From: Fragum whitleyi
Lineage: Eukaryota > Mollusca > Bivalvia > Cardiida > Cardiidae
Assembly: GCA_948146395.1 (NCBI GenBank)
Contig: OX411546.1
Coordinates: 21,244,449 to 21,308,448, forward strand
Length of the DNA stretch: 64,000 nucleotides
Reading direction: 5' to 3'
Within the stretch, counting starts at the first letter, position 1, and each line of letters begins with the position of its first letter. Shown here in pieces: positions 46,117 to 59,100 of this stretch. The notes beneath the pieces are model-generated. The model was given only the letters and a program-made list of their open reading frames with translations, was not told where the DNA came from and did not search any database. A program made the translations under genes and the position numbers.

Positions 46117-46400
46117 GCCGCCGTCAGAGCGCAGTTGGAAGCGCGCCGGACTGTCAATCTAGGAGTCCATGATTCTATCCCCGACGGCGGCACCCATTCT
46201 TTCCGACTCTTTGTCTTACACCAATGGGTTGATAATCGTAGACCTATGCGAGATGGCAGCTGGAGGCTAGGAAAGAATGTAATAATGCTACTGGTGAGAG
46301 AAATGCCGGAAATCCATTAGGTGCTCGTGTCGCCGCGATATAACTGAAAGCTTGTCGAAAGCAGCGTTAAATCCCATTCAAGCAAACAGACAGTATACCA
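46117..46400 (+). mobile_element. tRNA-derived SINE, best copy in window
   Basis: Head 46117-46192 (76 nt): perfect acceptor stem GCCGCCG/CGGCGGC, D-arm AGAGCGCAGTTGGAAGCGC, loop CTGTCAA (anticodon GTC, Asp), T-arm degenerate. Tail has TTGATAATCGTAGACCTATG, GCTGGAGGCTAGGAAAG, TAGGTGCTCGTGTC and ends CCCATTCAAGCAAAC. An RNA polymerase III retroposon mobilised in trans. Confidence 0.88.
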
Positions 46401-47021
46401 TCCCAAAGAATGATAATTTATCATTTGTGAAATAGAACGCGATGATCTTGCTAAATAACCTTAAAGATAATTAAACTTATGATGTCCATTCATGGTTGGA
46501 TAACACATAATTCTTAAAATAATTCTACACTATGATTCTTAAAATAGTTCTACATTTTTTCCGAACAATAATGTACATGTGATAATAAAATAAGTCTAAG
46601 TTAATTGCTTTCATAACTAAGCTTTGGATCTGAGTCTTTTTCCTACCATTGTGACTGTATTTTGTAAGTTGATATCCTTTTTTAAAATGTTTTGGTAATA
46701 CCGACATAGCTTGAGTTGTTATATGCTGAATATCTGCCTGTGCTCAGCTAAAGTTTCACTTTGATACATAATATAGCTCGATATACAATTTTTGTTGACA
46801 AATGAAATACCATTAAATTGGGTAAAAAAAACCCTTTACACATACATTAAATCTGCAATCATGTTTTACATCAGAACACGTGAAGTCCATTTAAAATAAC
46901 TCTATGTTAAAGAGCACATCATTTAAAAGGTAAAATTTAAGACTGGTAACTATCATCCCTATCCAGGTAGGTTAATCACAGAGTTCGGTTTAACTTGCCA
47001 GCGAATTACCTAATGCAACCG

Positions 47022-47340
47022 TCAGCCCGATTAGCTCAGTTGGTAGAGCACCGGACTTCAAAATCACTGACGATTGAAGTTCGACCGCGTGGGTTCGATT
47101 CCCGGGCTGGCACACTAACAAAACTAATTGTCTTTCGGATGATACGTTAAACTTAGGCCCGTGAGACGGCGCTTTACATCGAACACGTTAAAGGACCACG
47201 GCGGATCTCAGCAATAGTATCGTCATGTATCCCTGCACTATCCCCCGTGACAACTAACCGTCTTCTGGGGGCGTGGCTCATACGGGCATGCGCTACGGTA
47301 GCGACGATAAATAAACGGAAATACACGCACCCCTAATGCA
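47022..47340 (+). mobile_element. Second tRNA-derived SINE family
   Basis: Head 47022-47112 with CAGCCCG/CGGGCTG ends, TAGCTCAGTTGGTAGAGCA (box A) and GGGTTCGATTCCC (box B), plus an extra 15-20 nt between the anticodon arm and T-arm. Body contains GTGAGACGGCGCTTTACATC and TACGGGCATGCGCTACGG. Unrelated to the 46117 family apart from the head. Confidence 0.8.
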
Positions 47341-49180
47341 ATATCATAAGGAAGTGGAACCCATATGGTGCTTGCAGATTCTCATATAGGCATAAAAATA
47401 ATGCATAGATGCTATTTGAGAAGCAAACGGGTTCATGTCATCACCTCCGGACTAAAGATGGCAGCCCATTTTGGACCAATATAGGTTTTGATGCGAGTCC
47501 CGTAATCTTTGCAGGCTGGGTTTCTGCTGGTCTAGATATCAAAGTCATCAATCAGGTAATTGTTATTTATCAAGGTGAATATGTGTGAAATTTCAACCTG
47601 CAAAATTACCAATAACCAAGAATGGAAAGTGAAAGTGAATATATTTAACATATATATTGATTCTGATAAAATCTCACGGTGTGTATATATCACAGTAAGT
47701 GCCAGCAGTCAAAGTCATTTTTAATGCTACTGAAATTGAAAGTTAAAGTTTTTACACTGGCCGAAAAAACTGAATGACGAGTGGTGTATCTCTTGTATTC
47801 CACATGTGTGTTCCTTATGACATGCCTTTCAGTAAATATCAAATTTGATACTATCAGTCAATGTAAGGGTTAATGTTTTCACGCCTTCTAAATTTCAGCA
47901 TGAAATCTTTTACTTTGGACATAACTTGATTACTTTTAGTCACAACTCGTAGAGTCTTCATACTTCCATTGTGCATTGTTATGTCAAACCTTTTTATACT
48001 TATTTGATTTCCATCAGTCGAGGTAATTTTTTAATGTCTCATTTTTCTTTTTTTCTTTTTTGTTTTTGTTTTTGTTTAAAATGAAACGTCGGCACTAGTA
48101 GTACCGTTTAAATGGTAATTAATACAGCTTTCATAATTTCCAACCACACGTATAGTTTACAAGTGAGAAAACTATTAGAATGTATTTGTTCAGGTTCATC
48201 AGTCAAAGCAATTGAAAATATTTTCGAACGCAGAATAAAGCTGGAATTTTGCAGACAAATTTTTGTAACAAGACCTTTCTGTTGGTACCAAATTCAAGGT
48301 CATAAGTCGAAGTCTATTTCTTTTTTAATGTCAAACATGTGTAAAGATTTGCCATTCCTTTTGACTGGTGATTGATAGTGACTTCAAATTTAAAATGTGT
48401 ATTGCTTGTGATAAGACCTTTCTATTGATTACAACTTTAAGGTCACGAGTCAGGGTGAAGGTCATATTTCGAAGGTCAAGTTATTTAATAAAAAGCTTAA
48501 ACATTGGCCATAAAATTTGACGGGTTAGACGTAGAGACTTCATATTTTAAATGTGATTTGCTTGTGATAAACTTTTAGATTGTATTTCTTCATGATCATC
48601 AGTCAAATTCAATAAGAAATAATTTCAAATGCAGAGATAAGCTGAAATTTTGCATATCGAATTTTGACCAAGAAAAACATAACTTTAATGTCAGGTCTAA
48701 AAATTTTACTTTATTACAAATTTTCATAATGGCAGTCCTTTGGGTATTTGTGTGTTTAAAAAACAAAGTTTGTTTTTATGGTCCTGTCCTTTTTTAGAGT
48801 TCAAAGAGTTCAAAGAGTGTACGAGGCCTCCATGCTGCGCATAAGCTCACTGAGCTTCTTTGGCCCTTTTATTGAAGTTTTCCCAGACTTTGTGTTCCAG
48901 TTCCTCATTCGGTATGTCCATTGTCTAGCATCATCAGAACACATATTTCAGTTTAGCGGAACTGACATTTATTTACACTAGCTTATTTCATATATTACGC
49001 ACTAAATATTTTGTTGTGGTAATCACTTATTTGCCTAGTGTTACAAAGCGTGACTTTCATTTTGGTCATTGTATAAAATTATTCATCATGGTTAACCCCC
49101 CCCCCCCCCCAAATTATTTCTCTAATAACGTATTGTATTTGGTAAAAGATACTTTACTATAAATTTACATGTCGCCAATA
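47341..49180. other. Mostly featureless interval; one exon-like island
   Basis: No repeat recognised. The stretch 48798-48912 sits between CCTTTTTTAG and GTATGT and is open in one frame (see findings). C-run at 49097-49112. Confidence 0.45.
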
Positions 49181-49189
49181 CTCATTTTT

Positions 49190-50900
49190 TTAATGAAGTG
49201 TAACCCTGCCTAGTTTGATGCAGACATATTAGTTAAATTATCTATTAGCCATTTAGTACATTAACTAATCAACTAGATACTTAATTTCTATTGTTAAAGA
49301 TTCTATCTGTTACATTCTATGTTATAGACTTTTTATAACATTCAGCGTCAAATTTGTTTCCATCTTGTTTAACCTATTTTTGAAGGAGTTTACGGATGGA
49401 GCTATTACGATTTTATTGGATAAATTGTTCCATAGGTTAATAAATCTGCAGATTTTTTTTTTTTTTGTTTCAGTTTTTTTTTTTTGTACAACTTTAGGGA
49501 ATTATGGATGTTTCGTACCATAACCATTTCATACCAGACGTTTCGTACCATAGACGAAGACGTTTCGTACCATAGGCTAAGACGTTGCGCACCATAGGCG
49601 AAGACGTTGCGCACCATAGGCGAAGACGTTTCGTACCATAGGAAAAGTCGTTTCGTACCATAAAATTACCATTTCATGTGTGGGTTTGGGATGACAGAAA
49701 AAAGTCAAAATTTATTAAGTAATATTCTTTTGATATTTTATCAATTTATAAAAAGATTCATGATACATACTTCTCTAAAGTATAGAATATACAAAACAAA
49801 TAAATATACACAAAAAGTGGAAGGATGGTGAAAATATTTTTCTATTTATTTCTTTTTATTTTTCTTATTGTTGAAGCTTGAATTTGAAAGGCGCCTGAAT
49901 TTCGTAAACTTGTTAGCATCTATACCCGAAAAATCATAAGTTACGAAACATAACGTCGTTACTAGAACTTAATCTTACTGGAAATGATTTTTTCAATTGC
50001 CAAAATTGCTATAGTATCTTTAAAATCTAAAATTATATATTCTTAATATATAGATAGTTCGAATTGAACATGTTCATATTCTTTGTTCCTGGTTATATAT
50101 TAACTACTTGACGACGTGTTGCAGTTGCTTCAGAACATTGAATATAAAATCCATCATTCTCTTGTAGTCTCAAAAAACGTATCACCAATCTTATACACTC
50201 TCAAAAGCATATCGTTATTTATCAATTAACTAACAAGGCTTATTGCTAACCAGTTGATAATTAACAATTGGAGGCAAACACCAAACAGTTCATTGTCCGC
50301 AAATTGTTATTACCAATCTTTAAGCAAACAAGAGTCAACATACCAGCCGATCAACCTATTCACAATTTGGCCCACTCCTTTAAGTGGTATAATGGCTATA
50401 TACTTTATTGGATCGCAGCACAAGCAAATGCAACTCTTTTCGTGCAATTTTACATGGAAAAAGTTCAGTTATTTAAGAAATAAACATTTTGGAAATCAAT
50501 TAGTTAATATTTCCATTTTGGTACGAAATAGTCAATGTTTGGTACGAAATGGTTAACATATGGTACGAAACGTCTTCGCCTATGGTACGAAATGGTCATC
50601 GTATGGTACGAAATGGTAATATATTTTATGGTACGAAATGGTTATGGTACGAACGTCTGCATACCACTTTAGGCTATTGCCTCTGTTATTTCTTGAGTTA
50701 TTGAAATTAAACAACTGCCTTGATGGATAAGATAAGATAAGATAACTGTGACATCAATTCCATCGATCAATTTGAAAGTTTCAATTGGATCTGCCCTGTC
50801 CCTACTGTATACCAGTGTAGGGAGACCTAAGCTTTTTAGCCTATCACCATAACTTAGGTGTTTCATAGATTTGACTAGTCTGGTTTGGTTCATTTTGGTT
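49190..50900 (-). pseudogene. 3' remnant of a CR1-like LINE, split by a DNA transposon
   Basis: Minus strand 50893-50674 reads HLSYGDRLKSLGLPTLVYSR, the RT thumb region; 49490-49370 reads INLWNNLSNKIV and APSVNSFKNRLNK, the ORF2 C-terminus. Between them lies 49499-50665. Related to, but clearly different from, the full LINE at 39139. Confidence 0.9.
49499..50665. mobile_element. 1.17-kb DNA transposon with inverted arrays of GGTACGAAA motifs
   Basis: Both ends carry arrays of a roughly 20-24-bp unit (CGTTTCGTACCATAGGCGAAG), eight or so on the left (49505-49670) and six to seven inverted on the right (50519-50655). Flanked by ACTTTAGG on each side (49491-49498, 50666-50673), an 8-bp target duplication as in hAT. 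Inner 830 bp has no transposase. Confidence 0.88.
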
Positions 50901-51507
50901 ATTTTAAATAATTTCGGTAAAAACTAGTCCACTACGAAATACAAATAAAGAAAGAAAAAATAACGAATTTTGCTTGTCAGTATTATTATTTTCTTCTTTG
51001 TATGTTTTTGATAGAACTAAAAAGAATAAATATCAATTCTCAAATAATGTCTAATACAGTCTATTTTAATTCAATTTGTAAAATTTTAGATCTAAATGTC
51101 TGGTATGGATTTCGTTAAAATTAATTCGATTTTATCTGTCAGAAAATTGGTTGAAATTTCTAAAATTTCTGAAGTTTGTCTACTTTCTTTACAGAAATAT
51201 CTACATTTAACACGACATTTTGTTGCCAGAAGGATTCTCTTTCTCCACAAGGATTAGAGAACCAAATTTTGATTCTTTCCTGTTTAATTAAATGAGGTTT
51301 CTTTGATTTATATGACCTGAAATGAGGTTGTTGACATTCACGATTGGCAGAAATTCCCAATGGGACTGGGAAATATGAACAAAAAATCACTCATTTCTGA
51401 AGCCTGATCTAAAATAAGGTTGTCCAACAAGAAACATTTATTCATACCTGCACAGCAAAGTTCAAAAGAGAGTCATGGATTTCACCATCAACCCTCTAGT
51501 TTTACAG

Positions 51508-51531
51508 AGAAAAATGCAGAGAGAAGTCTAT
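51508..51531 (+). CDS. Possible WDTC1 microexon upstream of the first sure exon
   Basis: 24 nt between a good acceptor (CTCTAGTTTTACAG) and a perfect GTAAGT donor, phase 0 on both sides. It encodes RKMQREVY, which would precede the AGTNSSFQRSLHV stretch and resembles the basic N-terminal helix of relatives in composition only. Too short to be sure. Confidence 0.3.
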
Positions 51532-51965
51532 GTAAGTCTGCCTTGGCTCCTGGGTTAAAAAATATTGAAAACATACGAGTGACACCCTTGTCAAACATCT
51601 GACCACCATGTATTAAATAAAAGACCAAATTTCAAAATAATGGGTTTTCAAAGAGAAAAGTAAGCTTACACATTTCTAGATTCTATATTTACCCCAAGTG
51701 GTTCTGAAATAAGCTGCCCAAGTTGTCCATGAAGCTGCATGGACAAGAAGATTTTCATAGCTTAGTTGTCCGTGGACAAGTGAAAAATCTTGAGACAATA
51801 AAACTCTAATATTTTCACAAAGTGATGGTTAGATGTTTTCTAAAAATGAGATTTAAATAAATTCCATGATCCTTAAGTCAACAGTAAATATGACTATTTT
51901 ATGGATGCTTCTTATAGCAATACCAATGTTACTTCAATATCAAAAAAAAAATAAGACTATTAAAT

Positions 51966-52207
51966 GAGCATGTGCGTGACATTTCCAATAATTTGAAGTG
52001 TACAAGAGATGCAAACACAGAGTAGCGTAGACAGCTACATACTGTAAATATAAATGTACCTGAAGGTGTACAGATACTTTGAATCCTTATCTATTTACTA
52101 AATGCATAGTGAAGACTCTGGTCAGATTGTGCAGATGCACAGACTGGTCAGAGTCTTTGCTTTGCGCATATTTGAAATTTTTGGAAATCTCATGCACAGG
52201 CTCAATA
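51966..52207. mobile_element. GAGCCTGTGCATGAC foldback element, complete
   Basis: Ends GAGCATGTGCGTGACATTTC / GAAATCTCATGCACAGGCTC, inner hairpin CTCTGGTCAGATTGTGCAG / CAGACTGGTCAGAG. Confidence 0.8.
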
Positions 52208-52796
52208 ATGAAAAAAAACAATGCTAATGATAAAGAATGGACAAGTTTGTGATTGTCACTTGTCTGTTGACAATTAGACTTTCAAAATATTACAGATCCC
52301 CTGCCCCCGGTTTTTAACTTCTAGGAGCAGACCTGTAGTAATTGAAAAATATAAGTAGTTAGCTACAATCAATTAGTTTTTTTCTGAAGTAATTGTATGT
52401 ATTGAATGTAAATAGTATTTGAGTATTCTCTCAATTGCAAGTTATTATAATTGTAACCAATCACAAATGAAATCAGCTTGTTATTAATAAGAACTTTCAA
52501 TTACATTTAAAAATTACATGATAGTCATAAAAAGAAGTTTTACCTCGAAATTATTACATGATGGTCATAAACAGAAATTTTACTTCAAAATTTACTACGT
52601 ACTTTGTAATACCCGAAAGGGGAGTTAGGCAATATATATAGATAGATAAATAGATAAAATTATTAGCCCCAAATATTTTTTTTACAAGTCACATTCTTTC
52701 CTGAGTAAGATTATTGATTTTTCTTTGAAAATTGGTAACATTTTTGGCAAATAGAAAGGAATCATCCTTGATCATAAATTCACAGTTTTAAGGGAC

Positions 52797-53022
52797 GCGG
52801 GTTTTGCGCATCTCAGATGCAAAAATTAGTAGCCAGGACCCTCACACTGTGTGATGTGAATTTCATAGACTCATTGAGGATAAACTTCAGTTAGGAATTG
52901 AAGGCCTTTTTAAATAGCCCTTTTAAACAGGGTCTCCCAAACTTTAAAAAAGAACCGCTATGATCTCAATTATTGAGTCCTTTATGCCCTGTTTTGTTGA
53001 CGTCGGACTCAAACACTGCTTA
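52797..53022. mobile_element. GCAGGGTTTTAC-type MITE beside a WDTC1 acceptor
   Basis: GACGCGGGTTTTGCGCATCT and GACCCTCACACTGTGTGATG match 18960-19010; right end GACTCAAACACTGC. It ends about 16 nt before the acceptor at 53038. Confidence 0.75.
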
Positions 53023-53038
53023 CTGTTATATTTCACAG

Positions 53039-53169
53039 GCTGGTACAAACTCCAGTTTCCAGCGTAGTTTACATGTGATGCCTACAATGATCAAAAGGCT
53101 TGGATTGGACTGTGAACTTGAAGGGCATATGGGATGTGTCAATTGTATTGAATGGAATGAAAAGGGAAC
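53039..53169 (+). CDS. WDTC1: WDTC1 exon with RLGL and first WD repeat start
   Basis: 131 nt, phase 0 to 2, acceptor TATTTCACAG, donor GTAAGA. Encodes SFQRSLHV and GLDCELEGHMGCVNCIEWNE. The acceptor lies only about 16 nt after a MITE (52797-53022). Confidence 0.9.
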
Positions 53170-56100
53170 GTAAGATAAAATCTATACATGTTTTTTGTTT
53201 TGTTTCAAAGACACTTGGTTACAAAGTTTGAATAACTGGAAGAAAAAACAAATATTTGTTATCTGAAATGTTCAAGTCAAAAAAAATTCCTGCATAAACA
53301 ATGTACTTTTATGCAAACACCTATGAAGTAGAGGAGTCATATTGGTTTCACTTGTCCACCCATCTGTCTGTCTGTAGACTTTTTTTGTTTCCAGACTCGA
53401 ACTCAATAACAAAGTGACATAGAGAAATGAACTTTTATATAATTGTTGCCCATGACCAAATGAAGTGCCCTATTGTTTTAGGGTCATTAAGGTCAAACAA
53501 AGGTCTAGGTCACAATTGAACTTTGTCCCAAAACCGTTTCTGTGATTTCCAGCATTTTCTTCATTAAAAGCAAGTTATTCTCAATATTTATCTACATTTA
53601 TTTACTTTTTAGTCAGACAATTAATTTTCATTCTGGCCAAGTAGAAGAAAATCACATTGAAGCATGTGTGTGACATTTCCAACAATTTCACATGTAAGCG
53701 AGGCACAAACTTAGAGCTCTGGTCAGACTGTGCAGCTGCACAGGCTGGCCAGAAGCTCTGCTTTGGAGCATGTGTGTGACATTTCCAACAATTTCACATG
53801 TAAGCGAGGCACAAACCTTGAGCTCTGGTCAGACTGTGCGGCTGCACAGGCTGGCCAGAAGCTCTGCTTTGCGCCCATGTGAAATCGTTCGAAATGTCAT
53901 GCACAGGCTCATTTTACTATTATCTCTAGATTGTTAGCCAGTGGTTCAGACGATGTCCAAGTTATGATATGGGATCCTTTCCTCAGAAAGAAATTAGCAT
54001 GTATCAGGACTGGTCACCAAGGAAACATTTTCTCAGTAAAGGTAGGCAAGTCATATTTCTGTTCTCACAAGATTAGAGCTTGGAATTGATTATCATGATT
54101 TAGACAGATGTCCTTAATCTTACCATCATTTAGCTATAATTGAATTTTAGTTGTGTCCTTCAAGATTTGTGCATTCTGATTGGCTGAATAATTGTTTTTA
54201 AAACAATTGAAATAACAAGCTTTTGTGACCATACGTAAATATTCAAAATTTGGGTGAAATATTAGCTTTATTACCATATTCATAGAGTGTGATTAGGTTT
54301 TGAGCTCCACTGGCCTAAGGCCATTGGGGTTATTGTCATGGCGTTGTGTCTGTCGTGCGTCTGTCGGGTCGTAACCTTTTTCTTTAAAAAATCTTTTCCT
54401 CTGTAACTTCTGGATGAATTTCAACCAAACTTCCGGGAATGATGCTTGGGTGACCCTCTTTCAAAGTTGTTCAAGAAATTTTGATTCAATGAAAAACATG
54501 AATTTAATGGGCGTGGCTAATTTCCAAATATGGTAAAAAGTGAGTTCTCTCAGATTCTATTTGAACGATAGCAATTAAATTTTGTATGAATGATTCTTGG
54601 ATGACCCTTAATCAGTCTACAAAAAATTATTGATATCGGATGAAAATATGTATATAATGGGCAGAGGTCATTTCTCTATATGTGATATAGTGGAAACTTT
54701 CAAAATCATTTTCTCAGAATGAAACTGATGGATATCAACCAAATTTCACTGGAATTATCCTTGAGTGACCCTTTATCTGTCTACCAAAATTTATTGTGAT
54801 CGGATGAAAAATATGTATTTTATATGTGGAGGTCATTTCTCTATATGTTACATAGTGGAAACTTTGAAAATCATTTTCTTAGAATGTAATCAACCAAATT
54901 TTACTGGACTGATCCTTGAGTGACCGTTTATCAGTCTACCAAAAATAATTGTGATTAGACAGAAAATATGTTTTTTATGGGGGAGGTCATTTCTCTATAT
55001 GTTATATAGTGGAAACTTTGAAAATCATTTTCTCAGAATTAAACTGATGGATATCAATCAAACTTCATTGGTATGATCCTTGGGTGACCCATTATCATGC
55101 AGCCTAAAATCATTGTGATTGCATGAAAAATATGTCTTTATTTGTGGAGGTCATTTCTCTTTATGTAATATAGTGGAAACTTTGAAAATTATTAAGATAA
55201 TCTATATTAATCAAATATCTAAAAATCTAGTCAAAACTTTGATTTGCTAGAATTCCAAGCCTGTGGAGCGACTCAAGCCATTCATGGCTTTCTAGTTAGT
55301 TTCATACCTCAATGAAATCAACAAATACTTTTTTCATCTCTTAAATGAAAAACTTTGATAAAATTACTGTTTTTGGGGGAAATTAGTGTTTCAGAAACAA
55401 ATTTTTGTTATTTTCAGTTCTTACCAAGTTCAGGAGATAACACAATCGTTACTGGTGCAGCTGACAGTAAAATTCGGGTACACGATGTCAGCACAAATGA
55501 AACAACTAATATATTTACGTGTCATGCTAGCCGTGTCAAAAGGATCGCAACTTCCGCCAAAGAACCGTTCATGTTTTGGAGTGCTGCAGAGGACGGATGT
55601 ATCATGTAAGTGATCCTTATATTGATGGCTCAACACGAAACAGTTGTAACTGCCTATAAACTTATAGGCAGTTACAACTGTTTTGTGCTGAGCTATAGAT
55701 ATGACCCCTTGTTTGACATTTCCGACAATTTCAGAGCTAAGAAAAACAGATAGATATTCTCATTAGAATTGTAAATACTTCCTGGAAAAATCCCTGATTT
55801 TATGACAGTGAGTGACTGATGATAGAGCGTCTAAGGCCCTCATTAGCCTCTTGCTTGAAAAGAGAAAAAGGAATTCTTCTTCCTCCTAAATAATCCCTTC
55901 CTTACATGTAATACTTTATATCTTACATAGTTATTCTTGTCTTCCATAGGGAACAGCCATCAGTGATATCCTTGTCTTACACATGTGCAAGACCTTGTTT
56001 TTAGTGATGACATCATGACGTCATCTAAACCATGTTATTTCTGTATTTATGTCATCAGAGCATTTCAAAAATTGCTTTTTAGTGTACAAAATGTTATTTC

Positions 56101-59100
56101 TGTGAGATAAAGAATCTGTGACTTGATTATATTTGAGACAAGCTGATCTATACCTTATCTAGAATAGAAAAGTTATTAAGCTCGCCAAGCTTAATAACTT
56201 TTAAATTCTAGACTCAGTTTAGATCAGCTTGTCTTAAATATAATCTCATATCAGATCCTTTATATACAATAACTTTCAGTTTGACATATTATTTAAAAAT
56301 TGTGTTGAATCAAAGCAATTTAAATTTTGTTTCCCCTGTATGTGTATTTGTATGTACATCCATAATATACATGTATATTTTGTATAAGTTTTCTTCTATT
56401 ATAGGGAATATGATCTTCGATGTCCAGAGCTATCCAAAGGGAATGCCAAAAATGTATTGATCAATCTAGATTCACATGTTGGTGGGCCAGTAGAGTTTAA
56501 ATGTATTGCCATGAATCCAGTTCGGCCAGAAATGATGGCTGTCGGTGCCAACGACCCGTATGTTAGAGTGTATGATAGGAGAATGTTGTCATGCCAATCT
56601 TTAAAAAGCTCAGAAGACGGACCTCATAGGTAAGTGCTGTTTGTTTGAATGGGGGTTAACGCAGCTTTTAACAGTTTTTAAACACCAACCGAGGTGGATG
56701 TATATTGGTATCATCTTCTCCGTCTGTCTGTCCATTTGTACGTCCACCCATCTGTATATCCACTCCTTATGAACACAACCCCTCCTTCATTTGTACAAGG
56801 ATTTTCATGAAACTTTCACTGGATGTTCCTTATTGTATGACCTTTGTGGAATATCCATAGAATATTTCCACAAACAAATGATTAGAGGAGGTTCCTAAAT
56901 TTCAACCCTTCTCTATTTGCCTATTTTCAGATCTTTTTAATAAAAAAGTGCATACATTTTGCCTGTAATTATTTTGAAATTAAAAAGCCTTTAAAATTTG
57001 GGAGGAACTATTGAGGAAAGAAGAAATTGCTTGTCAAAAGCAATTTCTTCTTTTTCACAATGTTCTCTAAAATATGAACATTTTGGACATTCATATTTTT
57101 AGCTTGGTCTCCTTGATGTCATAAGTTGGGCGCCCATTTGATTCCTTTCAGAAGTTAGAGTCAAACCTTGGAAATCCTATGTTGTGGGTACTCATTTGAA
57201 ATATCTCAAGACAATTTTAATGAGTACCCACATAACCTGTTTGATACAGGATTTTTAAGATATATGAATACAAAGTCCATTTCACCCCCTCTATTTGTAT
57301 ATCAGATTAACTCCTGTCCTGTGATGTTGGAGGCACAGAAATGAGGGGATAACTCCGGTCTAAAATCTTCATTTCTAAATGAAATCCTATGTTGTGGGTA
57401 ATCATTTGAACTGGCTCTGCAAGATGATTCTGATGAGCACCCACAACATAGGGTTTGAGCAAGGACTAGTGAAATATTAAAATTTGAATTCCAAAAAAAC
57501 CCAAACTCTATCTGTAGCACTACTTTGTATATATTTCAGATTTTCATCCTCAGAAGAGTTTCCCTTACCTAGGGGTTGTGTTGAATACTATGTGCCAGGT
57601 ATGAGACTTTATTACTAGACCAACTACAGCCAATCTTGCTCAAGCTACCAAGTTTATTAAGCATCAGTTTTCAAATTTCCCTTCTTAAAATCAAAATATC
57701 TTAAATAGTAGATCTTATGCAGGGATAAAGACTAACAATTTTAACCTAGGGGCCCACACTGCCCAAATTCAATATTAAGTAATAGGGTTAAAGGCATTTT
57801 CCCAAAAAGTTAAGGGGCCCAGTCCAAAATCTAGGGGCCATGAGCAACTGGACTCTGCTAGTCTTTGTCCCTGCTATGTTGATAAAACTCATAAGAGTCA
57901 TCTAAATTAGACAATTCTTTTGAGTTTTAACAACCAAAGGATAATTGAGAAATTCATAATAACTTAAGTATTCCATTAAAGTAATGTTTATAATTTGTAA
58001 ACAAAACATGTACTTATCTTATGCTTTTTGGTGGTCCCTTAAGTGGTTGCTTAATACACATTTTACTGTAAATCAAGATATTTGTCTTCCATCAGCTGGG
58101 GGTGGGAACATTTACTCTTACTTTAAACCTATTTGATGTGATTTTGTTCATTTTTTAAGCCCTGCATCCAAAGATGTTTTAATGTTGTACGTCTGTCTGT
58201 CAGTCTGACTGTGAAATTTAGACAAAAAACTAAACATTGTCCATTTATTCCAGCCTATTTAAGATACATCGTTCATATTTGGTATGATCATACATCCAAA
58301 TGATACGCATCTTGGTATCAAGGTCATGGTCATCTGCAAAGGTCATGGTCATCTATCAATGTCAAATTTATCAAAAATTTACTGTTTTGGGAGCATTCAT
58401 GTTTCACCAACACATCTTGTTTACTTTACATTTGTTGGTTAACAGTGATATTGTATGCCAACTATTACAAGATCAAGATTGTATTATTTTACTGGCATCA
58501 TCTGTCTACCCATCTGTTTGTTTAAAACTTTACTACTTTCTTCTATCTGTCCAATAGTGGACAAATAGAATTTGTACAGGAGATCTCGTTACTCAATTTA
58601 GTCAAATATCCAATGATTACTGTCCATATATTTATTTTTATCAACTAATTGCAAAAGGGGATCTAAAATTTCTGTAAAGGCATTCAAATTCGAACATGGT
58701 TCAAAGGGACAAAGGTATATGTATTGCTAGTCTATGAGTAAATACCAGGACTCTCAAAACTATTTGATTTAAGTCCGTAGGACCACCTGGAAATCAACCT
58801 CAGAAAATAATTGAAGACTGTTTTAAACAGTCTTCAATTCTTTTCTGATTTTATCCCCAGAGGTACATAGTGCTTATACAATAGGCAGACAAGGGGTAAT
58901 GATTCACGAACGGATAGGAATGTTACCCTACAAGATATCTGTGTACGCAAATACTTCTCCCAGCTTTATATATATCAGTTGAAAACTTTTATCTCCCACA
59001 AATAGTTGGGTAATTGTTAACCTAGGTGGGATAGCAGCTAGAGGCTTGGAAAGGATATGTATTAACAACCCAACATGCAATTTGATGATCACGGGTTAAG

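Noticed and set aside
49499..49680. Array of near-identical short units resembling a CRISPR array
   Set aside because: Units abut without unique spacers, recur inverted at the other end of a transposon, and the genome is eukaryotic.
50254..50556. 100-codon frame in the hAT-like element
   Set aside because: No transposase motif; stops and overlaps inverted arrays.
55386..55613. Alternative frame over the WDTC1 exon
   Set aside because: Out-of-frame shadow of the WD40 exon at 55418-55605.
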